NCBI GenBank assembly: GCA_934644855.1
Contig: CAKUDJ010000043.1
Location: forward strand, 1 to 6,849
Length of the DNA stretch: 6,849 nt
Direction of reading: 5' to 3'
Origin: an uncultured Elusimicrobiales bacterium
GTDB taxonomy: Bacteria > Elusimicrobiota > Elusimicrobia > Elusimicrobiales > Elusimicrobiaceae
In this document: piece after piece, positions 1 through 6,528 of the stretch
How positions within the stretch are numbered: the stretch's first letter is position 1
Layout of the letters: each line of letters starts with the position of its first letter
Notes under the pieces: model-generated
Told to the model about the DNA's origin: nothing
Seen by the model: the letters and a program-made list of their open reading frames with translations, nothing else
Database searches by the model: none
Translations under genes and position numbers: made by a program

Positions 1-608
1 GAATAGATATAATCCCCTTTCAAGCGTAAAAACAATTCCCGTTTCAGCACCGCACGCGGGAAAGTAATATCTACCGTGTGTGCGTTGGCCCGGTGGGAAA
101 CATATTGCAGCGGGGCCGTCACATCAAATACCAAATGCTCCCCGCCGGGAAGTTGCTTGGTATCCGCATACGCCAAATTAAAGTTTTTTTCCACCCACAA
201 GGTATTGTTGGAAAAAGTAATTTTTCTATCCAGGGCCTTGCCCAAAGACGGCAAGGTAAAAAACACGGTGGGCGCCATAATCCGCCCGCGGTATGCTATC
301 ACGCTTTCGCCCAACGCTACCGTTTGTCCGTTGATTACCACCTGGCTTTCCCCGGCGGTTAAAATAGAGGAAAACCCTTTTAAGGTCACTTTGGCTTGCT
401 TGGCGGCGGCATATAACTCCACATTCGCGCCGATTTTTTTGGCCGTCTGCTGCACGTCCAAATAAGTGACACCGTTAGCCAACAGAGAAGTGACTTCCCC
501 CTTGTTTTTGCCAATTACTTGAACAGGCGTTTGGCCCTGCGCCCAACCGGGCACGCAGGTAAACAAGCTAAACAAAGCGGCAAACAACGCAAGAAGCTGT
601 TTCTTCAT
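1..608 (-). CDS. Exported stalk-domain protein, 5' part; possible N-acetylmuramoyl-L-alanine amidase (partial)
   Basis: The gene runs off the left edge; 202 codons are visible. It begins MKKQLLALFAALFSLF, a classic signal peptide with likely cleavage near residue 23 (GWA|Q), so the product is probably periplasmic or outside the inner membrane. Residues about 49-120 match the copper-amine-oxidase N-terminal-like stalk fold: a YLDVQQTAKKIGA helix, a KVTLKG strand, VVINGQ, then GRIMAPTVFF. Residues about 145-190 (HLVFDVTAPLQYV and following) resemble an AMIN-type beta domain. In other bacteria this pairing often precedes an amidase catalytic domain, which would lie outside the window, so the amidase call is inference. 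It follows rng by 42 bp. ATG at 606-608 was chosen because it gives the lysine-plus-hydrophobic start of a signal peptide. No Shine-Dalgarno sequence is visible; a GC hairpin occupies that space. The exported stalk-domain call is fairly sure, the enzyme identity is not. Confidence 0.75.
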   Translation of the reverse strand, partial: MKKQLLALFAALFSLFTCVPGWAQGQTPVQVIGKNKGEVTSLLANGVTYLDVQQTAKKIGANVELYAAAKQAKVTLKGFSSILTAGESQVVINGQTVALGESVIAYRGRIMAPTVFFTLPSLGKALDRKITFSNNTLWVEKNFNLAYADTKQLPGGEHLVFDVTAPLQYVSHRANAHTVDITFPRAVLKRELFLRLKGDYIY

Positions 609-611
609 AGC

Positions 612-649
612 AAAACGGGGCCCGCACCGCACGGCACAGGCCCCGCTAC
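612..649 (-). terminator. Candidate intrinsic terminator or attenuator after rng
   Basis: On the minus strand, starting six bases after the rng stop, the arm CGGGGCC (645-639) pairs perfectly with GGCCCCG (622-616). The stem continues inward through 638-633 and 628-623 with three G-T wobbles, giving about 13 bp around a four-base loop (632-629). TTTT follows at 615-612. The GC-rich stem plus T run fits a rho-independent terminator, but the T tract is short and then broken by GC. The structure ends only three bases before the next start codon, so it could also act as an attenuator or translation block. Confidence 0.55.
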
Positions 650-650
650 C

Positions 651-2105
651 TTACTCTAACACAATTTTATAATCTTCCCACGCAATTTGCGGGTCCGCCT
701 GGATTTTAAGCGAACGGTGGATATTTTCTTCAATATCCGCTTGTTTTTGCTTAATGGCTTCCGCCAATACAGGGTGCAACACTACCCGCAAATTTCCGCC
801 GGGGCGGCCGCTGGTCAGGTCGTAAATTTCGCGTTGGATTTTAATGCGCATACTCTCGGCGGACAATACCCGCCCGGAGCCGTGGCATTGCGGGCATTCT
901 TCGCTGATGAAACTGCCGGTGCTTTCGCGTTTGCGTTCGCGGGTCATTTCCACCAGGCCCAGGCGCGTAATGGGCAAAATGCGGATTTTCGCTCTGTCCC
1001 CATGTACGGCTTTGGATAACGCTTCCACGACGCGGTGGCGGCTGGAGGCTTTGCGCATATCAATAAAGTCAATGACAATAATCCCGCCGATGTTGCGCAG
1101 GCGCAGTTGGTGGGCAATTTCGTTAGCGGCTTCAATATTGGTTTGGGTGACGGTTTCTTCCTGCGATTTATTCCCCGTAAATTTGCCGGTGTTTACGTCA
1201 ATGGCGCAGAGGGACTCCGCCTCTTGGATAATAATACTGCCCCCGTTGGGAAGAGGCAATTTGATTTTGCGCAAATTGTCAATTTCCGGCTCAATATCGT
1301 ACGCTTCAAAAATAGGCGTTTTGCCTTTGTAGAGCTTCACGCGGTCGGCCAGTTCCGGCGAGTTCTTTTTTACAAAGTCCAACACGCGCTCATAATCTTT
1401 TTGGTTATCCAGCAAGTACACGCTGGCATTTTCGGAAAGCACATCCCGCGCCACCTGCAAAACGGCGTCCATATCTTCGTGCAACAACTGCGGGGAGCGC
1501 ATGGTTTCAAAGCGTTTCAAAATGGATTGCCATTGGCGGTACAGGTATTTTACTTCGCGTTCCAGTTCGTCTTTGCTGGCTTCTTCGGCTTCCGTGCGGA
1601 CAATGCAGCCCATGCCGTTTAAGTGTTTGGCGGCCAAGTCTTGCACGATTTCGTTTAATTTGTGGCGCGATTCGCTGTCTTCTATATTTTTAGACACGCC
1701 CACAAAACTTTGGTTCGGCGTAAGCACCAAATAGCGGCCGGGGAGCGTCACGTCCATGGTCACTTTCATCCCTTTGGTGCCGATGGCATCTTTTACCACC
1801 TGCACCATCACTTCCTGGCCTTTTTTAAGCACTTTATCAATGTTCTTTTTATCGCCGCCTAAAATATCCGAAATATACAAATAGGCGTTCTTTTCGTAGC
1901 CGATGTTCAAAAACGCGCTAGAAATACCCGGCAGTACGTTTTCCACCGTGGCTTTATAAATATTACCCACAATGTTGAGTGCGCCGCGGCGTTCCCAAAT
2001 AATTTCGTTAATGCGCCCGTCTTCCATAATGGCAATGCGTGTTTCCTCAAACGAGGTGTTCACAATCACTTCCACTTTGGGGCTGGTTTCCAAATTTTTC
2101 GTCAT
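651..2105 (-). CDS. rng: Ribonuclease G (RNase E/G family endoribonuclease)
   Basis: A 484-residue protein, close to the roughly 490 residues of E. coli RNase G and lacking the long C-terminal scaffold of RNase E. Members cut single-stranded, AU-rich RNA in the cytoplasm, in rRNA 5'-end maturation and mRNA decay. Residues about 37-120 form the S1 RNA-binding domain (IVGNIYKATVENVLPGISSAF). R170-T171 match the 5'-monophosphate sensor pair. The metal-binding aspartates are D303 (CAIDVNTGKFTG) and D346 (IVIDFIDM). The zinc-link cysteines are C404 and C407 (CPQC). The D and C positions coincide with E. coli RNase E numbering as I remember it. All key residues are present, so it should be active. 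The start has a good Shine-Dalgarno sequence (AGAGAGGAA, 2119-2111) five bases upstream. It lies 21 bp after the DUF2344 gene, in one line with the cell-wall genes; E. coli rng also sits downstream of mreBCD. Confidence 0.96.
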   Translation of the reverse strand: MTKNLETSPKVEVIVNTSFEETRIAIMEDGRINEIIWERRGALNIVGNIYKATVENVLPGISSAFLNIGYEKNAYLYISDILGGDKKNIDKVLKKGQEVMVQVVKDAIGTKGMKVTMDVTLPGRYLVLTPNQSFVGVSKNIEDSESRHKLNEIVQDLAAKHLNGMGCIVRTEAEEASKDELEREVKYLYRQWQSILKRFETMRSPQLLHEDMDAVLQVARDVLSENASVYLLDNQKDYERVLDFVKKNSPELADRVKLYKGKTPIFEAYDIEPEIDNLRKIKLPLPNGGSIIIQEAESLCAIDVNTGKFTGNKSQEETVTQTNIEAANEIAHQLRLRNIGGIIVIDFIDMRKASSRHRVVEALSKAVHGDRAKIRILPITRLGLVEMTRERKRESTGSFISEECPQCHGSGRVLSAESMRIKIQREIYDLTSGRPGGNLRVVLHPVLAEAIKQKQADIEENIHRSLKIQADPQIAWEDYKIVLE

Positions 2106-2110
2106 AAAAA

Positions 2111-2119
2111 TTCCTCTCT
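2111..2119 (-). promoter_or_regulatory. Ribosome binding site of rng
   Basis: AGAGAGGAA on the minus strand ends five bases before the ATG at 2105-2103, inside the 21-bp gap after the DUF2344 gene. It supports the chosen rng start and independent initiation. Confidence 0.75.
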
Positions 2120-2126
2120 ATACAAC

Positions 2127-2816
2127 TCAAATGCGGTGCAACGCGCCTTGCGTGTCACGCCAGTATAAACCTTCCCGAATAAACTTTACGTTTTCTACGG
2201 TAAATTCTTCCCCTTGCATAATGGTAAGCCCCAACCAGGCGGCTACCACATATTCCGGCTTGAGGGATTTTCCCCCCACCGTTTGCAAAGTAAGCACTAT
2301 TTTATCCGCTTGCGGCTGTTCACAGGCCAAAACATACGGTTTGATGTTTTCTTCCCGCGTCATACCGTTAGGGGCCGTAATGACGGCCACGGCCCGGGAG
2401 GCGTTGATAAACTCCGCCAAACCGGGGCCGGGAGATAAGTGCTTGAAATCTCCCTGCAGCCAATAACAGGCCGCCGTTGCCAAGTTGCTCACGGACGGCA
2501 GCGCATACGGCACGCGCTCCACCCGTTTTATGGTTAAAGAGTGACCGGCGGCTTGAGCCAATGCCTGCCGGGCTTCTTGTGTACTGACAGGTTGGGTTAA
2601 ATAAATATCGGCATATTCCCCTAAACTTTCCTGCGCATACCCCAGGACCGGGCCATACGCCAACCGGGGCCAATTTTTATTTATTTTAGCAGGCTCAAAC
2701 GCAAGCCCGCTCCCCAATACTGCATTGCGTAATACGTTAAAAATGCGTTTATGGTCCGGACGGCCGGACACAGTAAACTCTATACGCATTTTATAAATTT
2801 TTGGCGTGTTTATCAT
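2127..2816 (-). CDS. DUF2344 / TIGR03936-family protein, divergent, stand-alone
   Basis: A 229-residue soluble protein with no signal peptide or membrane segment. The family resemblance lies in the opening strand MRIEFTVSGRPDHKRIFNVLRNA (residues 10-32, shown in two parts: MRIEFTVSGR, then PDHKRIFNVLRNA), in RLAYGPVLGY, in SLGEYADIYL followed by T-Q-P, and in the strand RVERVPYALPS before the second half. This layout and the position directly before rng fit TIGR03936 proteins, which are often encoded beside or fused to a B12-binding radical-SAM protein (TIGR03960). Their biochemical role is not established to my knowledge. Here the preceding gene is rodA and no radical-SAM gene is present. 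The usual FISHLDL-like and NPHP-like signatures are not recognisable. The start at 2816 is backed by a Shine-Dalgarno sequence; Met10 has none. The context suggests co-expression with wall synthesis and RNase G; the function is unknown. Confidence 0.78.
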   Translation of the reverse strand: MINTPKIYKMRIEFTVSGRPDHKRIFNVLRNAVLGSGLAFEPAKINKNWPRLAYGPVLGYAQESLGEYADIYLTQPVSTQEARQALAQAAGHSLTIKRVERVPYALPSVSNLATAACYWLQGDFKHLSPGPGLAEFINASRAVAVITAPNGMTREENIKPYVLACEQPQADKIVLTLQTVGGKSLKPEYVVAAWLGLTIMQGEEFTVENVKFIREGLYWRDTQGALHRI

Positions 2817-2820
2817 GCCG

Positions 2821-2830
2821 TTTCCCCTTT
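2821..2830 (-). promoter_or_regulatory. Ribosome binding site of the DUF2344 gene, overlapping the rodA stop
   Basis: AAAGGGGAAA on the minus strand lies four bases before the ATG at 2816-2814 and shares two bases with the rodA stop codon (2831-2829). It decides for this start over the in-frame Met nine codons downstream, which has only A/T-rich sequence before it. Confidence 0.75.
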
Positions 2831-4157
2831 AAGCGCGTATGCGCCGCGCATAAACGGATTGCGCCACCCCCAACGCCAGTAAACTGGACACCAGGTTGGA
2901 GCCCCCGTACGAGATAAACGGCAGCGGTATCCCCGCCACGGGTACAATGCCAATCAGCATACCGAAGTTAATTAACATATAGGTAAAAAACATCCCAAAC
3001 ATTCCTCCGCACACCAAATAGCCGTACCGGTCGCTGGCGCTATAACCAATCATCACCAGCCTCCATAAAATCAGTAAATAGAGCCCCAGTACCGTTAAAG
3101 TACCCCACAGGCCCAATTCTTCCCCCACCACTGCCAAAATAAAATCCGTGTGTTTTTCCGGCACGAACCCCAAGCGCGATTGCGTACCCGAAAACAACCC
3201 CTTGCCCAACACGCCTCCGGAGCCCATGGCAATTTGCGCTTGCAGCACGTTATATCCGGCGCCTTTCGGGTCGGACTTCGGGGCTAAAAAGGCTTCCACG
3301 CGCTTACGCTGATACGTCTTCATCTGGTGGTCCACAAACACCCCGGCAAAAAAACCGCCCAATACCACCGCCGTACCCAACACAAAGTAAAACGACGGCA
3401 GGAAAATGCGCAGCTGCCTAAATAACCACCACATCCCATAGCCAAGAACAATCACTAGCAAACACGCCCCGGCCATATACCAACCGTTATTGCCTGCCTG
3501 AAAGAACAGCCGAACGAGCGCATAATCCATGAGTTCCGGGTGCAGGTATACATACGTCCAGCCAACCGTACAAATACCGGCCACCCCGCCGAATAAGACC
3601 AGTAAGAGTAAATAAAACATATTTACCCCGGTACAGTACAAAAGCACCACAAGTGCCGGGAAAGTAATAACAATGGACGAAAAATCCGGCTGAAGCATAA
3701 TCAGCCCGAAAATAGGCATAATCAAAAGGCCCAATCCCACGAGCGTACCCGTATCACGGATGCGCGTACCGCGGCGGTCCAAAAAGGCGGCGGCAATCAG
3801 CAGGGTCAGCACCCGGCAAAGCTCCGCCGGCTGCATAGAAAAAAACGGCAAAACAATCCAGGAGCGGCTCCCGCGCTGATACGAGCCCACCACCAGTACA
3901 GCCACTAATAAAAGGAGCACAAACCCGTACAGGGCTTTCCATTGTTCGTCATAAATTTGATAGTTAAAGCTCCAACCCACAAAAAAGGCCGCACCGCCCA
4001 AACAGAGCGCTACCAAGTGCGTGCGCACCACGCTGTTGGCTAAAGAAATACTGTTCACGGCCGACATGACACACAAGGCCCCTATTACCACCAACCCCAG
4101 CATGGCAAAAAACAATATCCAATCCAATTTAGTGCGTTTGGTTCCCGTTTTAAGCAT
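2829..4157 (-). CDS. rodA: RodA, SEDS-family peptidoglycan glycosyltransferase
   Basis: A 442-residue inner-membrane protein with roughly 12 hydrophobic segments. RodA polymerises lipid II into glycan strands for side-wall growth, working with PBP2, whose gene precedes it. Family landmarks are GSRSWI (W100), MQPAELCR (109-115), LQPDFSS (155-161), the loop SDPKGAGYNVLQAQIA with D296 as the likely catalytic aspartate, MGSGGVLGKG, EKHTDFILAVVGEELGLWG, and the C-terminal PLPFISYGGSN. The protein is longer than the roughly 370-residue E. coli type. Between LQPD (157) and DHQMKTYQRKR (276 on) there are about 120 residues where I expect about 50-55, with extra hydrophobic segments around 178-250. 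The ATG overlaps the mrdA stop by one base (TAATG), and GGGGGA lies just upstream. FtsW belongs to the same family, but the PBP2/MreCD context points to RodA. Confidence 0.96.
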   Translation of the reverse strand: MLKTGTKRTKLDWILFFAMLGLVVIGALCVMSAVNSISLANSVVRTHLVALCLGGAAFFVGWSFNYQIYDEQWKALYGFVLLLLVAVLVVGSYQRGSRSWIVLPFFSMQPAELCRVLTLLIAAAFLDRRGTRIRDTGTLVGLGLLIMPIFGLIMLQPDFSSIVITFPALVVLLYCTGVNMFYLLLLVLFGGVAGICTVGWTYVYLHPELMDYALVRLFFQAGNNGWYMAGACLLVIVLGYGMWWLFRQLRIFLPSFYFVLGTAVVLGGFFAGVFVDHQMKTYQRKRVEAFLAPKSDPKGAGYNVLQAQIAMGSGGVLGKGLFSGTQSRLGFVPEKHTDFILAVVGEELGLWGTLTVLGLYLLILWRLVMIGYSASDRYGYLVCGGMFGMFFTYMLINFGMLIGIVPVAGIPLPFISYGGSNLVSSLLALGVAQSVYARRIRA

Positions 4158-4166
4158 TAATCCCCC
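4155..4166 (-). promoter_or_regulatory. mrdA stop / rodA start overlap (TAATG) with Shine-Dalgarno
   Basis: The minus strand reads GGGGGATTAATG: the mrdA stop TAA (4159-4157) shares its last A with the rodA ATG (4157-4155), and GGGGGA lies three bases before the ATG, inside the last mrdA codons. This is a typical translational-coupling junction, suited to keeping the transpeptidase and glycosyltransferase in fixed ratio. Confidence 0.8.
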
Positions 4167-6004
4167 AAGTTATCCAATAGTTCATCATATTCTTTATCAG
4201 GAGCAGCCGGCACGGTAGACTCCACAATTTTTCCGCGGTCATCCACCCCAAAATAGGCTTTTAGCATATCCCGCGCAATCGGCCCGGCTGCGCTGGAACC
4301 GTGCAAGCCGTATTCCACAAATACAGCCAAGGCAATAGAGGGTTCTTCCCCCGGGCGGCCGGCAAACGCCAGGAACCAGGCATGGTCATCCCCGTGCGGG
4401 TTTTGGGCCGTACCCGTTTTGGCATACACATCCAACCCCGGTATTTTCGCCCACCGGGCCGTGCCCGAATCCGTGGTATGCTTCATGGAGTGCCAGATTA
4501 AATCGTAGGTATGGGCCGGGTAATCCGCTTTATTTAAGATTTCCGCTTTCCCCGCCGGGGTTTCTTTGCCGGTGCGGTTGCTCTTCAATTTTTCCACATA
4601 ATACGGGCGGTAGACATTCCCCCGGCTTGCAATCGCCGCCCCAAATTGCGCTAATTTTATAGGCGTGACAAGCAGTTCCCCCTGCCCGATAGACAAATTG
4701 AGGGTATCCCCGATAAACCAGTAAGATTTATTGCGCGCGCGTTTGGTGGGCCCGTACATATTGCCGGAACGCTCCCCGGGCAAATCAATCCCGGTCGGGC
4801 GGCCGAACATAAAGGCCCGTTGGACGCGCTCAATAGCGGCGGAGCCGATTTGCGCGGCCGTGGCATAAAAGTAAACGTCGCAAGAATTAGCCAGGCCGTC
4901 TTCCAAATTCATCGGGCCGTGCCCGGTTTTTTTCCAACACTTAAACACGCGGGAGCCGGCATTATAAAAGCCAGGGCAATTTACTTTGCTATCCGGGTTG
5001 AAATCCGGGTCTTGCAAAGCGGCAATGGCCGTTAAAATCTTAAACGTGGAAGCCGGAGGATAGGTTCCCTGGATAGCCAGGTTGTATTCGCTGATTTTTT
5101 TATCCGTTTTTTTGGAAGCGGTATCACTATACGGCACAAAAATATTCGGGTCATACGCCGGGGCGCTGGCCAACGCCAACACGGCCCCGGTACGGGTATC
5201 CAACGCCACCGCCGCCCCGCGCCCGGTGGAGGTTTTTTTGAGGCCTTCTTCCGCCGCGCGCTGTACGGCAAAATTTAAGGTTAAATAAACATCACTGCCC
5301 GGCTCCCATTTACGGTCTTCAATCACGCGTTTTACACGGCCGCGGTAGTCCACTTCCAAATAGGCTCCGCCGTCCGTACCTTTTAATTCAGCCTCGTATT
5401 TTTTTTCTATCCCGTTTTTACCAATCTTGGAATTTAAGCGGTAGTTCATACGCAAATCCCGCTTGCGCCACTCCGCATCTTCCATACTGCCTAAATAGCC
5501 GATTAAGTGGCTGGCAAAAGACCCGTACGGATAGTCCCGCTTGGATTCTTCCAACAAATACACACCGGGATAAAAGAGTTGTAATTCCTGCAAGGCTATG
5601 GTGGTTTTAGGGGAAAGGTTTTCAGCCAGCGCCACCGCTTTACCGCTTTTTAGGCCCTCTAATAACTTTTCGGTCAGGGCGTCTTCGCTTAAGCCGAGTT
5701 TAGGGGCAAAATCCTGCGCTAAATGCTGCAAATAAGGGGTATCTTTGCGGCCGGCCGCCAAGTAGTAAAAATTGAAGGAGGGCTGATTACTGGCCACGGC
5801 AACGCCGTCCGAGGTAAACACGCGCCCGCGCGGGGCCGCCTGGTAGAGCACCTGCGTACGGTTGCGCTCGGCCATTTCCAAATAATAGCCGTGCCGCACC
5901 ACTTGAATGTCCACCAAGCGCAAAGCAATTATGCCGCACGCTGCGCAGGCAATCAAAAACAACGCTTTTAAGCGCGCATTAAAAAAAATCTTGGTTGAGG
6001 GCAT
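4157..6004 (-). CDS. mrdA: Penicillin-binding protein 2, elongasome transpeptidase
   Basis: A 615-residue class B penicillin-binding protein that crosslinks new glycan strands in side-wall growth; its periplasmic domain is anchored by one membrane helix at about residues 12-34. PRGRVFTSDGVAVASN (58-73) opens the PBP dimer/pedestal domain, which runs to about 235 and includes RDYPYGSFASHLIGYLG and KNGIEKKYEAELKGTDG. The transpeptidase domain follows. Its nucleophile motif S319-T-F-K322 sits in YPPASTFK. The second motif is S374-C-D and the third is K529-T-G-T in YAKTGTAQNP, so all catalytic motifs are intact. C343, C356, H362 and C375 are spaced like a zinc site described in some PBP2 proteins. 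The length matches the family (about 600-650), with a short acidic tail after about 590. It starts 18 bp after mreD with AAGGA ten bases upstream and overlaps rodA by one base. FtsI is excluded by the neighbours and the PBP2-type SCD motif. Confidence 0.96.
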   Translation of the reverse strand: MPSTKIFFNARLKALFLIACAACGIIALRLVDIQVVRHGYYLEMAERNRTQVLYQAAPRGRVFTSDGVAVASNQPSFNFYYLAAGRKDTPYLQHLAQDFAPKLGLSEDALTEKLLEGLKSGKAVALAENLSPKTTIALQELQLFYPGVYLLEESKRDYPYGSFASHLIGYLGSMEDAEWRKRDLRMNYRLNSKIGKNGIEKKYEAELKGTDGGAYLEVDYRGRVKRVIEDRKWEPGSDVYLTLNFAVQRAAEEGLKKTSTGRGAAVALDTRTGAVLALASAPAYDPNIFVPYSDTASKKTDKKISEYNLAIQGTYPPASTFKILTAIAALQDPDFNPDSKVNCPGFYNAGSRVFKCWKKTGHGPMNLEDGLANSCDVYFYATAAQIGSAAIERVQRAFMFGRPTGIDLPGERSGNMYGPTKRARNKSYWFIGDTLNLSIGQGELLVTPIKLAQFGAAIASRGNVYRPYYVEKLKSNRTGKETPAGKAEILNKADYPAHTYDLIWHSMKHTTDSGTARWAKIPGLDVYAKTGTAQNPHGDDHAWFLAFAGRPGEEPSIALAVFVEYGLHGSSAAGPIARDMLKAYFGVDDRGKIVESTVPAAPDKEYDELLDNLGD

Positions 6005-6014
6005 ACACCCGGTA

Positions 6015-6019
6015 TCCTT
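6015..6019 (-). promoter_or_regulatory. Ribosome binding site of mrdA
   Basis: AAGGA on the minus strand, ten bases before the ATG at 6004-6002, in the 18-bp mreD-mrdA gap. Spacing is slightly long but acceptable, and no better in-frame start is nearby. Confidence 0.55.
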
Positions 6020-6022
6020 GGC

Positions 6023-6520
6023 TTATAAAGCCTCTTTACTGATAAACCCTTTAGAAAATATCATTCCCAACAGCCAAAACACGGCCGGAGCCAGCAAGGC
6101 ATTCATAATGCTGCCGCCCAACCAACTCCACAGGCCCAGCCAAACGGATGCACCCGCAAAAATACGGACGAGCAACGTGCTCATTAACACCGCCACCAAA
6201 CTAAGCACAAACACCGTAAGCATTTGGGGCAAGATACTTTCAAAATCAAAGCGCTCACAAACCGCGTACACCATACACGCAAGCGCGCAAAAGGTAAAGG
6301 CGTTATTGCCGAACAGTTTGGTGCCGAAAAAGTCCAAAAACAATCCGCATAAAAACGCTAACGTATAGCCATAGGCCGGTTTTAACAACGCGCACGCCGC
6401 CACCGCAAACACGAACATCAAATTGACCTGTATGCCCAAGTTTGCAAACGCGGTAGCAAAGGCCCAATGCAGCACCGTGGCTAACATAAAAGTAAAAAAC
6501 AGTTTAATAACACCCAACAT
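6023..6520 (-). CDS. mreD: MreD, rod shape-determining membrane protein
   Basis: A 165-residue, very hydrophobic protein with about five membrane segments, the normal size for MreD. MreD is a small inner-membrane part of the elongasome that works with MreC and MreB to direct lateral wall synthesis. The family's best-known stretch, GLFLDFFGTKLFGNN (about residues 59-73), is clear, and the protein begins with a hydrophobic helix (MLGVIKLFFTFMLATVLHW). It has no enzyme motif, as expected. The start codon shares one base with the mreC stop (TAATG). Only a weak, distant AAGGA (15 bases upstream) is seen, so translation probably depends on coupling to mreC. mrdA follows after 18 bp. Confidence 0.93.
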   Translation of the reverse strand: MLGVIKLFFTFMLATVLHWAFATAFANLGIQVNLMFVFAVAACALLKPAYGYTLAFLCGLFLDFFGTKLFGNNAFTFCALACMVYAVCERFDFESILPQMLTVFVLSLVAVLMSTLLVRIFAGASVWLGLWSWLGGSIMNALLAPAVFWLLGMIFSKGFISKEAL

Positions 6521-6528
6521 TATTTTTT
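6518..6528 (-). promoter_or_regulatory. mreC stop / mreD start overlap (TAATG) next to an A-run
   Basis: On the minus strand AAAAAATAATG joins the last lysine codons of mreC to the mreD start. The TAA (6522-6520) and ATG (6520-6518) share one base. No strong Shine-Dalgarno sequence lies at normal spacing, so re-initiation by ribosomes ending mreC is the likely route. Confidence 0.7.

Noticed and set aside
76..465. A 129-codon plus-strand open frame opposite the exported stalk-domain gene
   Set aside because: The minus strand carries a coherent signal peptide and stalk domain; the plus frame shows no family resemblance.
552..557. Cys18 of the exported protein as a lipobox cysteine
   Set aside because: The preceding residues LFT do not fit the usual lipobox (small residues at -2 and -1); normal cleavage after Ala23 is more plausible.
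630..632. In-frame GTG as an alternative start of the exported-protein gene
   Set aside because: It sits in the loop of the hairpin and would put a charged, non-hydrophobic leader (VRCGPRFA) before an otherwise perfect signal peptide.
1035..1622. A 195-codon open frame on the plus strand inside rng
   Set aside because: It lies opposite a fully conserved RNase G with all catalytic residues; the composition follows from the complementary codons and there is no recognisable domain.
2787..2789. Met10 as the start of the DUF2344 protein
   Set aside because: The family domain begins there, but the upstream ATG has a clear Shine-Dalgarno sequence and Met10 has none.
5907..6368. A 153-codon plus-strand open frame across the mreD-mrdA junction
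   Set aside because: It spans two clearly recognised minus-strand genes and is rich in residues expected from antisense reading of hydrophobic codons.
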